Assembly (NCBI GenBank): GCA_937983495.1
Contig: CALKAA010000384.1
Span: 1-5,164 of the forward strand
Length of the DNA: 5,164 nt
From: an uncultured Gemmobacter sp.
GTDB taxonomy: Bacteria > Pseudomonadota > Alphaproteobacteria > Rhodobacterales > Rhodobacteraceae
Direction of reading: 5' to 3'
Under the pieces are notes generated by a model. The model was not told the DNA's origin and made no database searches. It saw nothing but the letters and a program-made list of their open reading frames with translations. Shown here in pieces: positions 1 to 5,137 of this stretch; within the stretch, counting starts at the first letter, position 1, and each line of letters starts with the position of its first letter. The translations under genes and the position numbers were made by a program.

Positions 1-336
1 ACCTTGATTCTGATGGCAGTGTTTGGCGTGATCGCGGGTGGCGTGCTGGTGGCCATGGGCGATGCGAACCCCTGGGTTGGCCCCTTGGCCGCCATTCTGG
101 GGCTTGGCGCGCGGGCGTGGTTTCTCGCCTCCGAGGCGCTGGCGGCCGAATGGCGGCTGACCGACCGGCGCCTCTTGGGTCCGGCAGGCCAGGTGATTGC
201 CCGCGCCGACCTGGCTGAGGCGCGCAAGGTCTTTGGCGAGGTGGCCGTCGTCACCCGGTCAGGCGAGAAATTCCTGATCAAATATCCGGCTGACCCCGAG
301 GCCGTGATTGTCCGATTGCGTGGGGCAAAATCATGA
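1..336 (+). CDS. Small membrane protein with PH-like domain, first of three tandem paralogs (probably 5'-partial)
   Basis: The frame is open to the left edge of the window, so the real start probably lies upstream. Internal candidate starts are TTG at 4 and ATG at 13, and neither has a visible ribosome binding site. Numbered from TTG 4, the protein has two hydrophobic segments (about residues 2-18 and 23-46). A short soluble domain of about 60 residues follows, opening with EWRLTDRRLL (LTDRR at 52-56) and ending with a DPEAVIVRLR stretch. Two membrane helices followed by an LTDRR-type strand are typical of bacterial PH-like (YdbS/YdbT, bPH_2) proteins, whose biochemical role is mostly unknown. 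The next two genes have the same layout, so this is one of a set. Its stop overlaps the next start (ATGA at 333-336), implying translational coupling. The family assignment is inferred from motif and layout only, and no specific function can be given. Confidence 0.8.
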   Translation, partial: TLILMAVFGVIAGGVLVAMGDANPWVGPLAAILGLGARAWFLASEALAAEWRLTDRRLLGPAGQVIARADLAEARKVFGEVAVVTRSGEKFLIKYPADPEAVIVRLRGAKS

Positions 337-785
337 GCGATCTGCCGCTGGACCCACAAGAACAGGTGGAGCTGCGCTTTGACGCCCCGGTGATGCCGGG
401 CTGGAGCCACCTGACCCCACAGCGCCGGTTGGGCTTGGGCGGGCTGATGCTGGCGCTTGTCATCATGCTGTGGCCTGCCTGGCAGGCAGCGGCTGCTGCC
501 TCGGCGTTCATGTTGGGGCTGGCTGTGCTGGGGGATGTGGTGAACCGGATCTGGTGCCGCGAAGGCGTGCTGACGGATCGGCGCGTCTTTCTCGTGACGC
601 GCATTGCAGGTCGGGTGCTGCCCTTGTGGCAATGCCCGCGTGCCGAAGTGTATTTTCGCGGCCAGATGCAGTTCAATCGCCTCGCCTCGCGCCGCAACGG
701 GATGACCGTGAAGCGTCTGGGCGTCCTGGCACCCGGCGTGGCGGCGGCGCTGAAAGCTGCCCTGCCAGGCAAGACCGGGGGCTGA
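333..785 (+). CDS. Membrane protein with PH-like domain, second of three tandem paralogs
   Basis: This is a 150-residue protein of unknown specific function. The N-terminal part (1-32) is soluble. Two hydrophobic stretches follow (about 34-48 and 51-69). The LTDRR motif lies at 80-84, and a C-terminal soluble domain contains RIAGRVLPLW and ends in an alanine-rich helix (about 132-145). The layout matches the genes on either side, so I place it in the bacterial PH-like (YdbS/YdbT, bPH_2) group by architecture. The start ATG at 333 overlaps the upstream stop by 4 nt, and a GGGG run at 322-325 sits at a usable ribosome-binding distance. The downstream gene starts 1 nt after this stop. It has diverged more than its neighbours: the stretch after LTDRR contains cysteine and several arginines (CPRAEVYFRG) instead of the plain beta-strand pattern. 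It is probably an inner-membrane protein, co-expressed with the dihydroorotase-like gene and plsY. Confidence 0.82.
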   Translation: MSDLPLDPQEQVELRFDAPVMPGWSHLTPQRRLGLGGLMLALVIMLWPAWQAAAAASAFMLGLAVLGDVVNRIWCREGVLTDRRVFLVTRIAGRVLPLWQCPRAEVYFRGQMQFNRLASRRNGMTVKRLGVLAPGVAAALKAALPGKTGG

Positions 786-786
786 G

Positions 787-1284
787 ATGACACCGCTTTT
801 GCCCGGCGAAACCGTTCTGTGGCAGGGCCGTCCTGCCTCTGGCACACGGCCCGATACGTCCAATCCGGGCAAACTTCTGTTTGGATTTGCTTTGGTGGCC
901 TTCGCGCTGTTCTGGATGGACAAGGCGATGGAGCGTGGCCCGATCTGGCTGGCCGGGCTGCCGTTTCTGGCTTTCGGGCTGAAACTCTCGGTCTGGACGG
1001 CCTGGGCCCCGCGCCTGCGCGCCAAATTCGCACAATACCGCCTGACCGACCGCCGCCTGCTGGTGGATGTGATCTGGCCGGTGATCGGAGCGCGCAGTCA
1101 GGTTCTGACGCTAAGCCCTTCCACGATCATCGAAAATGACGGGCAAGATCCGGCAACATTCACCCTGCGCCATCAGGTGTCCGGCCCGAAAGGCAACATG
1201 ACCGAAGTGTTGACCCTCAGCCGGATCGAAGATGCCGCCCGCCTGTCGGCCCTGATCGCCCAAGTTCAACGGAGCGCCGCATGA
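787..1284 (+). CDS. Membrane protein with PH-like domain, third of three tandem paralogs
   Basis: This is a 165-residue protein. Its N-terminus (LLPGETVLWQGRP, residues 4-16) is the 'GE.vLW.GRP' opening common in bacterial PH-like membrane proteins. Two hydrophobic segments follow (about 30-44 and 52-72), then QYRLTDRRLL with LTDRR at 86-90. The C-terminal domain (about 91-165) is beta-rich and ends in a helix (IEDAARLSALIAQVQR), as expected for a PH-like fold. It is the most family-typical of the three tandem copies. The start ATG at 787 lies 1 nt past the previous stop, with a G-run at 777-781 as a weak ribosome binding site. Its stop overlaps the next start (ATGA, 1281-1284). What PH-like domains of this group bind is generally not established, so no ligand or partner is proposed. 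Membrane location is inferred from hydrophobicity. Confidence 0.87.
   Translation: MTPLLPGETVLWQGRPASGTRPDTSNPGKLLFGFALVAFALFWMDKAMERGPIWLAGLPFLAFGLKLSVWTAWAPRLRAKFAQYRLTDRRLLVDVIWPVIGARSQVLTLSPSTIIENDGQDPATFTLRHQVSGPKGNMTEVLTLSRIEDAARLSALIAQVQRSAA
1271..1274 (+). promoter_or_regulatory. Shine-Dalgarno site for the 39-residue membrane protein
   Basis: GGAG lies 6 nt before the ATG at 1281, inside the last codons of the upstream gene. It is the main signal, beyond ORF continuity, that the very short gene at 1281-1400 is translated. Confidence 0.6.
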
Positions 1285-1400
1285 CCCCCGATCCGAACCG
1301 CAAACCCACCCGCGAGGAGATGCGCGCTGGCGGCATGGTGGCCATGGCCGTGCTGGTCTTTCTCGCGCTGTTCACCGCATTCTTCATTCTGGGCGCCTGA
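1281..1400 (+). CDS. 39-residue single-pass membrane protein of unknown function
   Basis: The gene is below common length cut-offs but well supported. The ATG at 1281 overlaps the upstream stop as ATGA, a GGAG sits 6 nt before it, and the TGA at 1398-1400 overlaps the next possible ATG by 1 nt. It therefore fills the space between its neighbours exactly. The product has a charged, proline-containing N-terminus (MTPDPNRKPTREEMRAG, 1-17) and one continuous hydrophobic segment (about 19-38, rich in V, L, F and A) ending at the C-terminus. This is the form of a small single-pass membrane protein, with the positive residues likely keeping the N-terminus cytoplasmic. I do not recognise a family. 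Its position between PH-like membrane proteins and the PyrC'-like gene suggests it could be a partner or accessory subunit of the adjacent membrane proteins, which is inference only. Confidence 0.75.
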   Translation: MTPDPNRKPTREEMRAGGMVAMAVLVFLALFTAFFILGA

Positions 1401-1416
1401 TGCCCGCTGCTTCCAT

Positions 1417-1421
1417 GGGGA
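1417..1421 (+). promoter_or_regulatory. Shine-Dalgarno site choosing the start of the dihydroorotase-like gene
   Basis: GGGGA lies 5 nt before the ATG at 1427. The other in-frame ATGs, at 1400 and 1415, have no comparable purine-rich site. The protein made from 1427 begins directly with the family-typical first strand (TLHFTNARLIDP), so 1427 is preferred. Confidence 0.6.
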
Positions 1422-1426
1422 CCAAG

Positions 1427-2695
1427 ATGACCCTGCATTTCACCAATGCCCGCCTGATCGACCCCGAAACGCTGGAGGATGCGCCGGGCAGCCTCACCGT
1501 GGCGGAGGGCGTGATCACGGCCCGCGATGGGGCCGCACCTGAGGGGGCGCAGGTGATCGACTGCGGCGGGGCCTGCCTCGCGCCGGGGATCGTGGATTGG
1601 GGCGTGAAGATCGGCGAGCCGGGCGAGCGGCACCGTGAGAGCTTTCGCTCGGCTGGTTTGGCAGCGGCGGCAGGGGGGGTGACCACGATCATCGCCCGCC
1701 CCGATACCGCGCCCGCCATTGATACGCCGGAGCTTCTGGAATTCGTGACGCGCCGTGCCGCTGAGGCCAGCCCGGTGCGCATCCGCCATATGGCCGCGCT
1801 GACCAAGGGCCGGGCGGGCCGCGAGATGACCGAGATCGGCTTCTTGCTGGATGCTGGCGCGATTGCGTTTACCGATGTCGAGGCCGTCAGCACCGATACC
1901 AAGGCGTTGAGCCGGGCCTTCACCTATGCGCGCTCTTGCGGTGCGCTGGTGATGGGTCACCCGCAAGAGCCGGGCCTGTCGAAAGGGGCGGCGGTCACCT
2001 CGGGCAAGTTCGCCTCGCTGCGCGGCCTGCCCGGCGTGCATCCGATGGCCGAGCGTATGGGGCTGGATCGTGACATCGCCTTGGTGGAAATGACCGGTGT
2101 GCGCTATCACGCCGACCAGATCACCAGTGCCCGCAGCCTGCCAGCGCTGGAGCGCGCGAAGAAAAACGGCTTTGACGTGACAGCCGGGGTCTCGATCCAT
2201 CACCTGACGCTGAACGAGATCGACGTGGGCGACTATCGCACTTTTTTCAAGCTGACACCGCCGCTTAGGTCCGAGGAAGACCGTCTGGCGATGGTGGCTG
2301 CGGTGGCGGATGAGGTCATTGACGTGATCTGTTCGATGCACACGCCCGCCGATGAGGAAAGCAAGCGCCTGCCCTATGAGGAGGCGGCCTCGGGGGCGGT
2401 GGGCTTGCAAACGCTGTTGCCGGCGGCGATGCGCTTGTATCACGCCGGGCACCTGTCGCTGCCGCAACTATGGCGGGCCATGGCGCTGAACCCGGCCAAG
2501 CGGCTGGGGCTTCCGCAGGGGCGGCTGGCCTTGGGGGCCCCCGCCGATCTGGTGCTGTTCGACCCGGACGCGCCCTTTGTGCTGGATCGCTTCAAGCTAC
2601 TGTCGAAATCCAAGAACACGCCCTTTGACGGGCAGCGGATGGAGGGTAAGGTTCTGGCAACTTTCGTGGGCGGTGCCCGTGTGTTCGGAGCCTGA
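1427..2695 (+). CDS. pyrC: Dihydroorotase-like protein, probably non-catalytic (PyrC'-type ATCase scaffold subunit)
   Basis: This is a 422-residue amidohydrolase-superfamily protein of class I dihydroorotase length. The N-terminal strands (TNARLIDP), the CLAPGIVDW segment (50-58), AAAAGGVTT (79-87), PPLRSEEDR (278-286) and the C-terminal GAPADLVLFDP (370-380) with a cradle-like end (about 388-422) are all family signatures. The catalytic residues are missing. The metal-binding HxH is GVK (59-61), the MPNT-like substrate loop is RPDT (91-94), and the usual DDG is DVE (150-152). The HVS-type histidine is Gln231, and the catalytic Asp of DHAPH is Met304 (MHTPA). His178 remains. The segments LTKG (125-128) and QITSAR (231-236) resemble the inactive PyrC' of Pseudomonas, which is needed for PyrB dodecamer assembly. 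I infer the same structural role, with an active dihydroorotase encoded elsewhere. Annotation pipelines would likely call it simply dihydroorotase. Starts at 1400 or 1415 are possible but less supported. plsY follows after 3 nt. Confidence 0.88.
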   Translation: MTLHFTNARLIDPETLEDAPGSLTVAEGVITARDGAAPEGAQVIDCGGACLAPGIVDWGVKIGEPGERHRESFRSAGLAAAAGGVTTIIARPDTAPAIDTPELLEFVTRRAAEASPVRIRHMAALTKGRAGREMTEIGFLLDAGAIAFTDVEAVSTDTKALSRAFTYARSCGALVMGHPQEPGLSKGAAVTSGKFASLRGLPGVHPMAERMGLDRDIALVEMTGVRYHADQITSARSLPALERAKKNGFDVTAGVSIHHLTLNEIDVGDYRTFFKLTPPLRSEEDRLAMVAAVADEVIDVICSMHTPADEESKRLPYEEAASGAVGLQTLLPAAMRLYHAGHLSLPQLWRAMALNPAKRLGLPQGRLALGAPADLVLFDPDAPFVLDRFKLLSKSKNTPFDGQRMEGKVLATFVGGARVFGA

Positions 2696-2698
2696 GCC

Positions 2699-3322
2699 AT
2701 GTTTTCGACGATCTTGCCTGCTGTCACGACGGATGGTCTGAGCCTGCTGCTGGTGGCCGTTGGGGCCTATCTGCTGGGCTCGGTGCCGTTTGGCCTTGTG
2801 ATCACGCGTGCTTTGGGCCTTGGCGATCTGCGCCAGATCGGATCGGGCAATATTGGCGCGACCAATGTGCTGCGCACCGGGAACAAGGGGGCGGCGCTGG
2901 CGACCTTGCTGCTGGATGCGGGCAAGGGCGGTATTGCGGTCTTGATCGCGCGGGCGCTGACCGGGGCAGTGGATGCCGCGCAACTGGCTGGTTTTGCTGC
3001 GTTTTTGGGGCATCTTTACCCGGTCTGGCTGGGCTTCAAGGGCGGCAAGGGCGTGGCCACCTTCCTTGGCACGCTGCTGGCACTGGCCTGGCCGATTGGC
3101 CTTGCCGCCTGTGCCACATGGCTGGTGACCGCGTTTCTGAGCCGGATTTCCTCGCTGTCGGCTTTGGTCGCCGCGGCGGCTGTGCCGCTGTGGATGTGGG
3201 CCTTTGACTATGGAACCATGGCTGCCCTTGGCATCGTGCTGGCAGCCATGGTGATCTGGCGTCACAAGGCCAATATCAGCCGCATTCTGGCGGGAACCGA
3301 GCCGAAGATTGGCAAGAAATGA
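2699..3322 (+). CDS. plsY: Acyl-phosphate:glycerol-3-phosphate acyltransferase PlsY
   Basis: This integral membrane enzyme transfers an acyl group from acyl-phosphate (made by PlsX) to glycerol-3-phosphate. The product is lysophosphatidic acid, so this is the first acylation of bacterial phospholipid synthesis. The 207-residue length and hydrophobic profile (about five membrane segments) fit the family. Visible signatures are GSVPFG (27-32), the GSGNIGATN loop (48-56), GHLYPVWLGFKGGKGVAT (104-121), which carries the glycine/lysine phosphate-binding loop, and the C-terminal WRHKANISRILAGTE (187-201). The start ATG at 2699 has GGAG at 2687-2690, 8 nt before it and inside the end of the previous gene. 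Only 3 nt separate it from the upstream stop, so it is probably the last gene of the operon. About 100 nt follow before the next gene. No residue looks out of place, and the call is firm. Confidence 0.96.
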   Translation: MFSTILPAVTTDGLSLLLVAVGAYLLGSVPFGLVITRALGLGDLRQIGSGNIGATNVLRTGNKGAALATLLLDAGKGGIAVLIARALTGAVDAAQLAGFAAFLGHLYPVWLGFKGGKGVATFLGTLLALAWPIGLAACATWLVTAFLSRISSLSALVAAAAVPLWMWAFDYGTMAALGIVLAAMVIWRHKANISRILAGTEPKIGKK

Positions 3323-3378
3323 GCCCGTGCGAAGGGGCATGAGCGGCTGAAAGCGGCGGGATTTGGTCGTATTTTTGC

Positions 3379-3384
3379 TATAAA
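3379..3384 (+). promoter_or_regulatory. Possible -10 box of an sdaA promoter
   Basis: TATAAA sits in a locally AT-rich patch (3361-3386) inside the 106-nt gap after plsY, 45 nt before the serine dehydratase start. It matches the sigma-70 -10 consensus at 5 of 6 positions. No convincing -35 hexamer lies 16-18 nt upstream. The nearest candidate, TTGGTC at 3363-3368, is only 10 nt away. A promoter here is plausible because of the gap, but it is not established by the sequence. Confidence 0.3.
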
Positions 3385-3416
3385 TCGTGGAAATCCGGGG
3401 CATAGTCGGCCCGAAC

Positions 3417-3422
3417 AGGGAG
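3417..3422 (+). promoter_or_regulatory. Shine-Dalgarno site choosing the sdaA start
   Basis: AGGGAG lies 6 nt before the ATG at 3429. It supports that start over the in-frame GTG at 3387. The GTG would add 14 residues ahead of the family-typical MFLSVFD N-terminus and would lie almost on top of the putative -10 box. Confidence 0.75.
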
Positions 3423-3428
3423 ACGCAG

Positions 3429-4802
3429 ATGTTCCTTTCGGTATTCGACATGTTCAAGGTGGGGATCGGCCCCTCCTCCTCGCACACCATGGGGCCGATG
3501 GTGGCGGCAGCGCGGTTCATCGCCACGCTGAAGGCAAGTCCCTTCCATGCCAATGGGTTACGGGCTTCGCTGCATGGCTCGCTGGCCTTTACCGGGGTGG
3601 GCCATGCCACCGACCGGGCGACCATTCTGGGTCTGGCGGGGTTTGAGCCTGCCACTTACGACAATGACAAGGCCGAGGCGGCGCTGGCGCAGATTTTTGC
3701 GACAAAAACCGTGCAACCTCCGGGGCTTGGCGTGATGCGCTTTGATCCGAAGGCCGACCTGCTGTTCGATTTCGGGCCTGCGCTGCCGGGCCATGCCAAT
3801 GGGATGATCTTGCGGGCGCTGGATGCGCAAGGCGATGTTATCCTTGAGGAAACCTATTACTCCATCGGCGGCGGTTTCGTTCTGACGGCGGCGGAGCTGG
3901 CGGGAGGCGCGAAAGCCGCGAGTGGGCCGAGCGTGCCTTACCCGTTCGAGACGGCGGCGCAGATGCTGGCGATGGCGCGGGCATCAAACCTGTCGATTGC
4001 GCAGATGAAGCGTGCCAACGAGCTGGCTGTGCGCAGCAAAGCTGAGTTGGATCAAGGGCTTGATCGTATCTGGGCGGTGATGGAGGCCTGTATTGATCGC
4101 GGCATGAAGGCCGAGGGTATCTTGCCCGGCGGCCTGAAAGTGCGGCGGCGGGCCAAGGGCATTTATGATGCGCTGATGGCCGAACGCGGGCTGAACATGA
4201 CCGCGCCGCATACGATCAATGACTGGATGTCGCTCTATGCGATGGCGGTGAATGAGGAAAATGCTGCGGGAGGTCAAGTGGTTACGGCCCCGACCAATGG
4301 CGCGGCGGGGGTGCTGCCGGCCACGATCCGCTATTGGCTGGACCATGTGCCGGGGGCAAGCCGCAGCCAGATCGGGGATTTTCTGCTGACGGCGGCGGCG
4401 GTGGGGGGCCTGTGCAAGCACAATGCCAGCATCAGCGGCGCGGAATGTGGGTGTCAGGCCGAGGTCGGATCAGCGGCGGCCATGTCGGCGGCAGGGCTGG
4501 CGGCGGTGCTGGGGGGCACGCCGGAACAGGTTGAAAACGCTGCAGAAATCGCGCTGGAGCATCACTTGGGCATGACCTGTGACCCGGTGAAAGGCTTGGT
4601 GCAGGTGCCCTGCATCGAGCGCAACGGGCTGGGGGCGATCAAGGCGGTGTCGGCGGCGAGCCTTGCGATGCGAGGCGATGGGGTGCATCTGGTGAGCCTC
4701 GATGCCTGTATCGAGACCATGCGCCAGACCGGGCATGACATGCATGAGAAGTACAAAGAGACCAGTCTGGGCGGCCTCGCCGTGAACGTGCCGAACTGCT
4801 GA
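3429..4802 (+). CDS. sdaA: L-serine ammonia-lyase (L-serine dehydratase), single-chain [4Fe-4S] type
   Basis: This cytosolic enzyme deaminates L-serine to pyruvate and ammonia using an oxygen-labile [4Fe-4S] cluster instead of PLP. The 457 residues match the single-chain type (E. coli SdaA is about the same length). An N-terminal beta domain (about 3-155) contains GIGPSSSHTMGPM (12-24) and YYSIGGGF (143-150). The alpha catalytic domain (about 185-455) contains ENAAGGQVVTAPTNGAAG (277-294). Candidate cluster ligands are Cys342 (in AECGCQAE), Cys384 (in MTCDP) and Cys395 (in VPCIERNG). The final residue is Cys457. In the Legionella enzyme the equivalent C-terminal cysteine folds into the active site as the fourth ligand. 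These positions are offset by one from the Legionella numbering as I recall it, so the catalytic set appears complete. Start 3429 is chosen by AGGGAG 6 nt upstream and the MFLSVFD N-terminus. It appears to be its own transcription unit, followed by a hairpin-rich region. Confidence 0.96.
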   Translation: MFLSVFDMFKVGIGPSSSHTMGPMVAAARFIATLKASPFHANGLRASLHGSLAFTGVGHATDRATILGLAGFEPATYDNDKAEAALAQIFATKTVQPPGLGVMRFDPKADLLFDFGPALPGHANGMILRALDAQGDVILEETYYSIGGGFVLTAAELAGGAKAASGPSVPYPFETAAQMLAMARASNLSIAQMKRANELAVRSKAELDQGLDRIWAVMEACIDRGMKAEGILPGGLKVRRRAKGIYDALMAERGLNMTAPHTINDWMSLYAMAVNEENAAGGQVVTAPTNGAAGVLPATIRYWLDHVPGASRSQIGDFLLTAAAVGGLCKHNASISGAECGCQAEVGSAAAMSAAGLAAVLGGTPEQVENAAEIALEHHLGMTCDPVKGLVQVPCIERNGLGAIKAVSAASLAMRGDGVHLVSLDACIETMRQTGHDMHEKYKETSLGGLAVNVPNC

Positions 4803-4898
4803 AAAGGGTAATTTGGTGGACAGTTTCGGCGCGTTTTGAGCCGGAAGTGTAACGGGCTATACGCTTTGGCGGGGCGGGGGGGCGGTGTCGCTTTTTGC

Positions 4899-4916
4899 CC
4901 GGTCTGCGGGGACCGG
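4899..4916 (+). other. Stem-loop immediately before repeat copy A
   Basis: CCGGTC at 4899-4904 pairs perfectly with GACCGG at 4911-4916, with a 6-nt loop. A run of five T at 4892-4896 precedes it, so read on the opposite strand the hairpin is followed by AAAAA-complement (a U-run on neither RNA 3' side of the + transcript). On the - strand the transcript would end in A's, so it does not look like a standard terminator. Confidence 0.4.
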
Positions 4917-4939
4917 ATCAGAAAACGCATCGCGTTTTC
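4913..4939. repeat. Palindromic repeat, copy A
   Basis: This 27-nt element consists of an 8-nt lead CCGGATCA, a perfect 8-bp stem (GAAAACGC at 4921-4928, GCGTTTTC at 4932-4939) and a 3-nt loop ATC. It recurs at 5138-5164 with 25 of 27 bases identical. The stem has A-tract on the left and T-tract on the right, so either strand could act as an intrinsic-terminator-like hairpin, although the T's are inside the stem and not after it. The first four bases are shared with the preceding stem-loop. Confidence 0.75.
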
Positions 4940-4940
4940 C

Positions 4941-4970
4941 CGGCCCTGTGGGAGCGGTGCGGCAGGGCCG
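4941..4970 (+). terminator. Stem-loop followed by TTTC, possible sdaA terminator
   Basis: CGGCCCTG at 4941-4948 pairs perfectly with CAGGGCCG at 4963-4970, giving an 8-bp GC-rich stem with a 14-nt loop, followed by TTTC. The loop carries the first copy of the TGGGAGCGGTG word. The T-run is short, so termination is uncertain, but this is the best placed candidate downstream of sdaA. It abuts repeat copy A, and the two hairpins may act together. Confidence 0.35.
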
Positions 4971-5016
4971 TTTCAGCTTGTGATCACAGAGGCCAGTGCC
5001 CGCCCGGCGGGTGCAA

Positions 5017-5044
5017 AGCGCCCGCCGCCTGGAGGGCGGGCGCT
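5017..5044 (+). other. Strong GC-rich stem-loop
   Basis: AGCGCCCGCC at 5017-5026 pairs perfectly with GGCGGGCGCT at 5035-5044, giving a 10-bp stem with an 8-nt loop. No T-run follows. The next stem-loop starts 1 nt later. The flank on the left (5000-5011) also carries CCCGCC/GGCGGG, which could compete for the same pairing partners. Confidence 0.6.
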
Positions 5045-5045
5045 G

Positions 5046-5068
5046 GCCGTTGGCTTCGGGCCAACGGC
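5046..5068 (+). other. Stem-loop with UUCG-type loop
   Basis: GCCGTTGGC at 5046-5054 pairs perfectly with GCCAACGGC at 5060-5068 around TTCGG. A C(UUCG)G tetraloop is also possible with one bulged G. UUCG loops are typical of very stable RNA hairpins, which favours function at the RNA level. No T-run follows, so a classical intrinsic terminator is unlikely. Confidence 0.6.
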
Positions 5069-5137
5069 ACGATGTGGGAACGGTGACGCATGACCTCGGC
5101 GATGGCCTCGGCCATTTGAATGGGAGCGGTGAGTGGG

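Larger units (their letters stand above)
4949..5131 (+). repeat. Three dispersed copies of an 11-nt word, TGGGARCGGTG
   Basis: Copies are TGGGAGCGGTG at 4949-4959, TGGGAACGGTG at 5075-5085 (one change) and TGGGAGCGGTG at 5121-5131. All are in the same orientation, with start-to-start spacings of 126 and 46 nt. The first is the loop of a stem-loop, and the third lies 6 nt before repeat copy B. No known regulator site is recognised. Confidence 0.55.

Noticed and set aside
1217..2467. 416-codon open frame on the - strand opposite the dihydroorotase-like gene
   Set aside because: It is low-complexity Arg/His/Gly-rich sequence antisense to a gene with clear family signatures, so it is a shadow frame.
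3323..3338. GCCC/GGGC inverted repeat right after the plsY stop as a terminator
   Set aside because: The stem is only 4 bp with an 8-nt loop and no T-run, which is too weak to support.
3363..3384. TTGGTC plus TATAAA as a complete sigma-70 promoter
   Set aside because: The spacing is 10 nt, far below the required 16-18. Only the -10-like element is kept, at low confidence.
2597..3655. Long open frame on the - strand opposite plsY and the start of sdaA
   Set aside because: It lies antisense to two firmly identified genes, has no family-like features (Arg/Gln/His-rich), and is expected from GC-rich codon bias on the coding strand.
4979..4988. TGTGATCACA palindrome as a CRP/FNR-type site
   Set aside because: Half-sites TGTGA and TCACA are abutted without the 6-nt spacer needed for CRP, and FNR needs TTGAT-N4-ATCAA. 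There is no promoter nearby, so it is probably chance.
4836..5093. Open frame of 85 codons on the + strand with a CPVCG motif
   Set aside because: It starts at TTG without a ribosome binding site and runs through the palindromic repeat and stem-loops. Its residues follow from the repeats and high GC. The single CxxC pair is not enough to claim a zinc protein.
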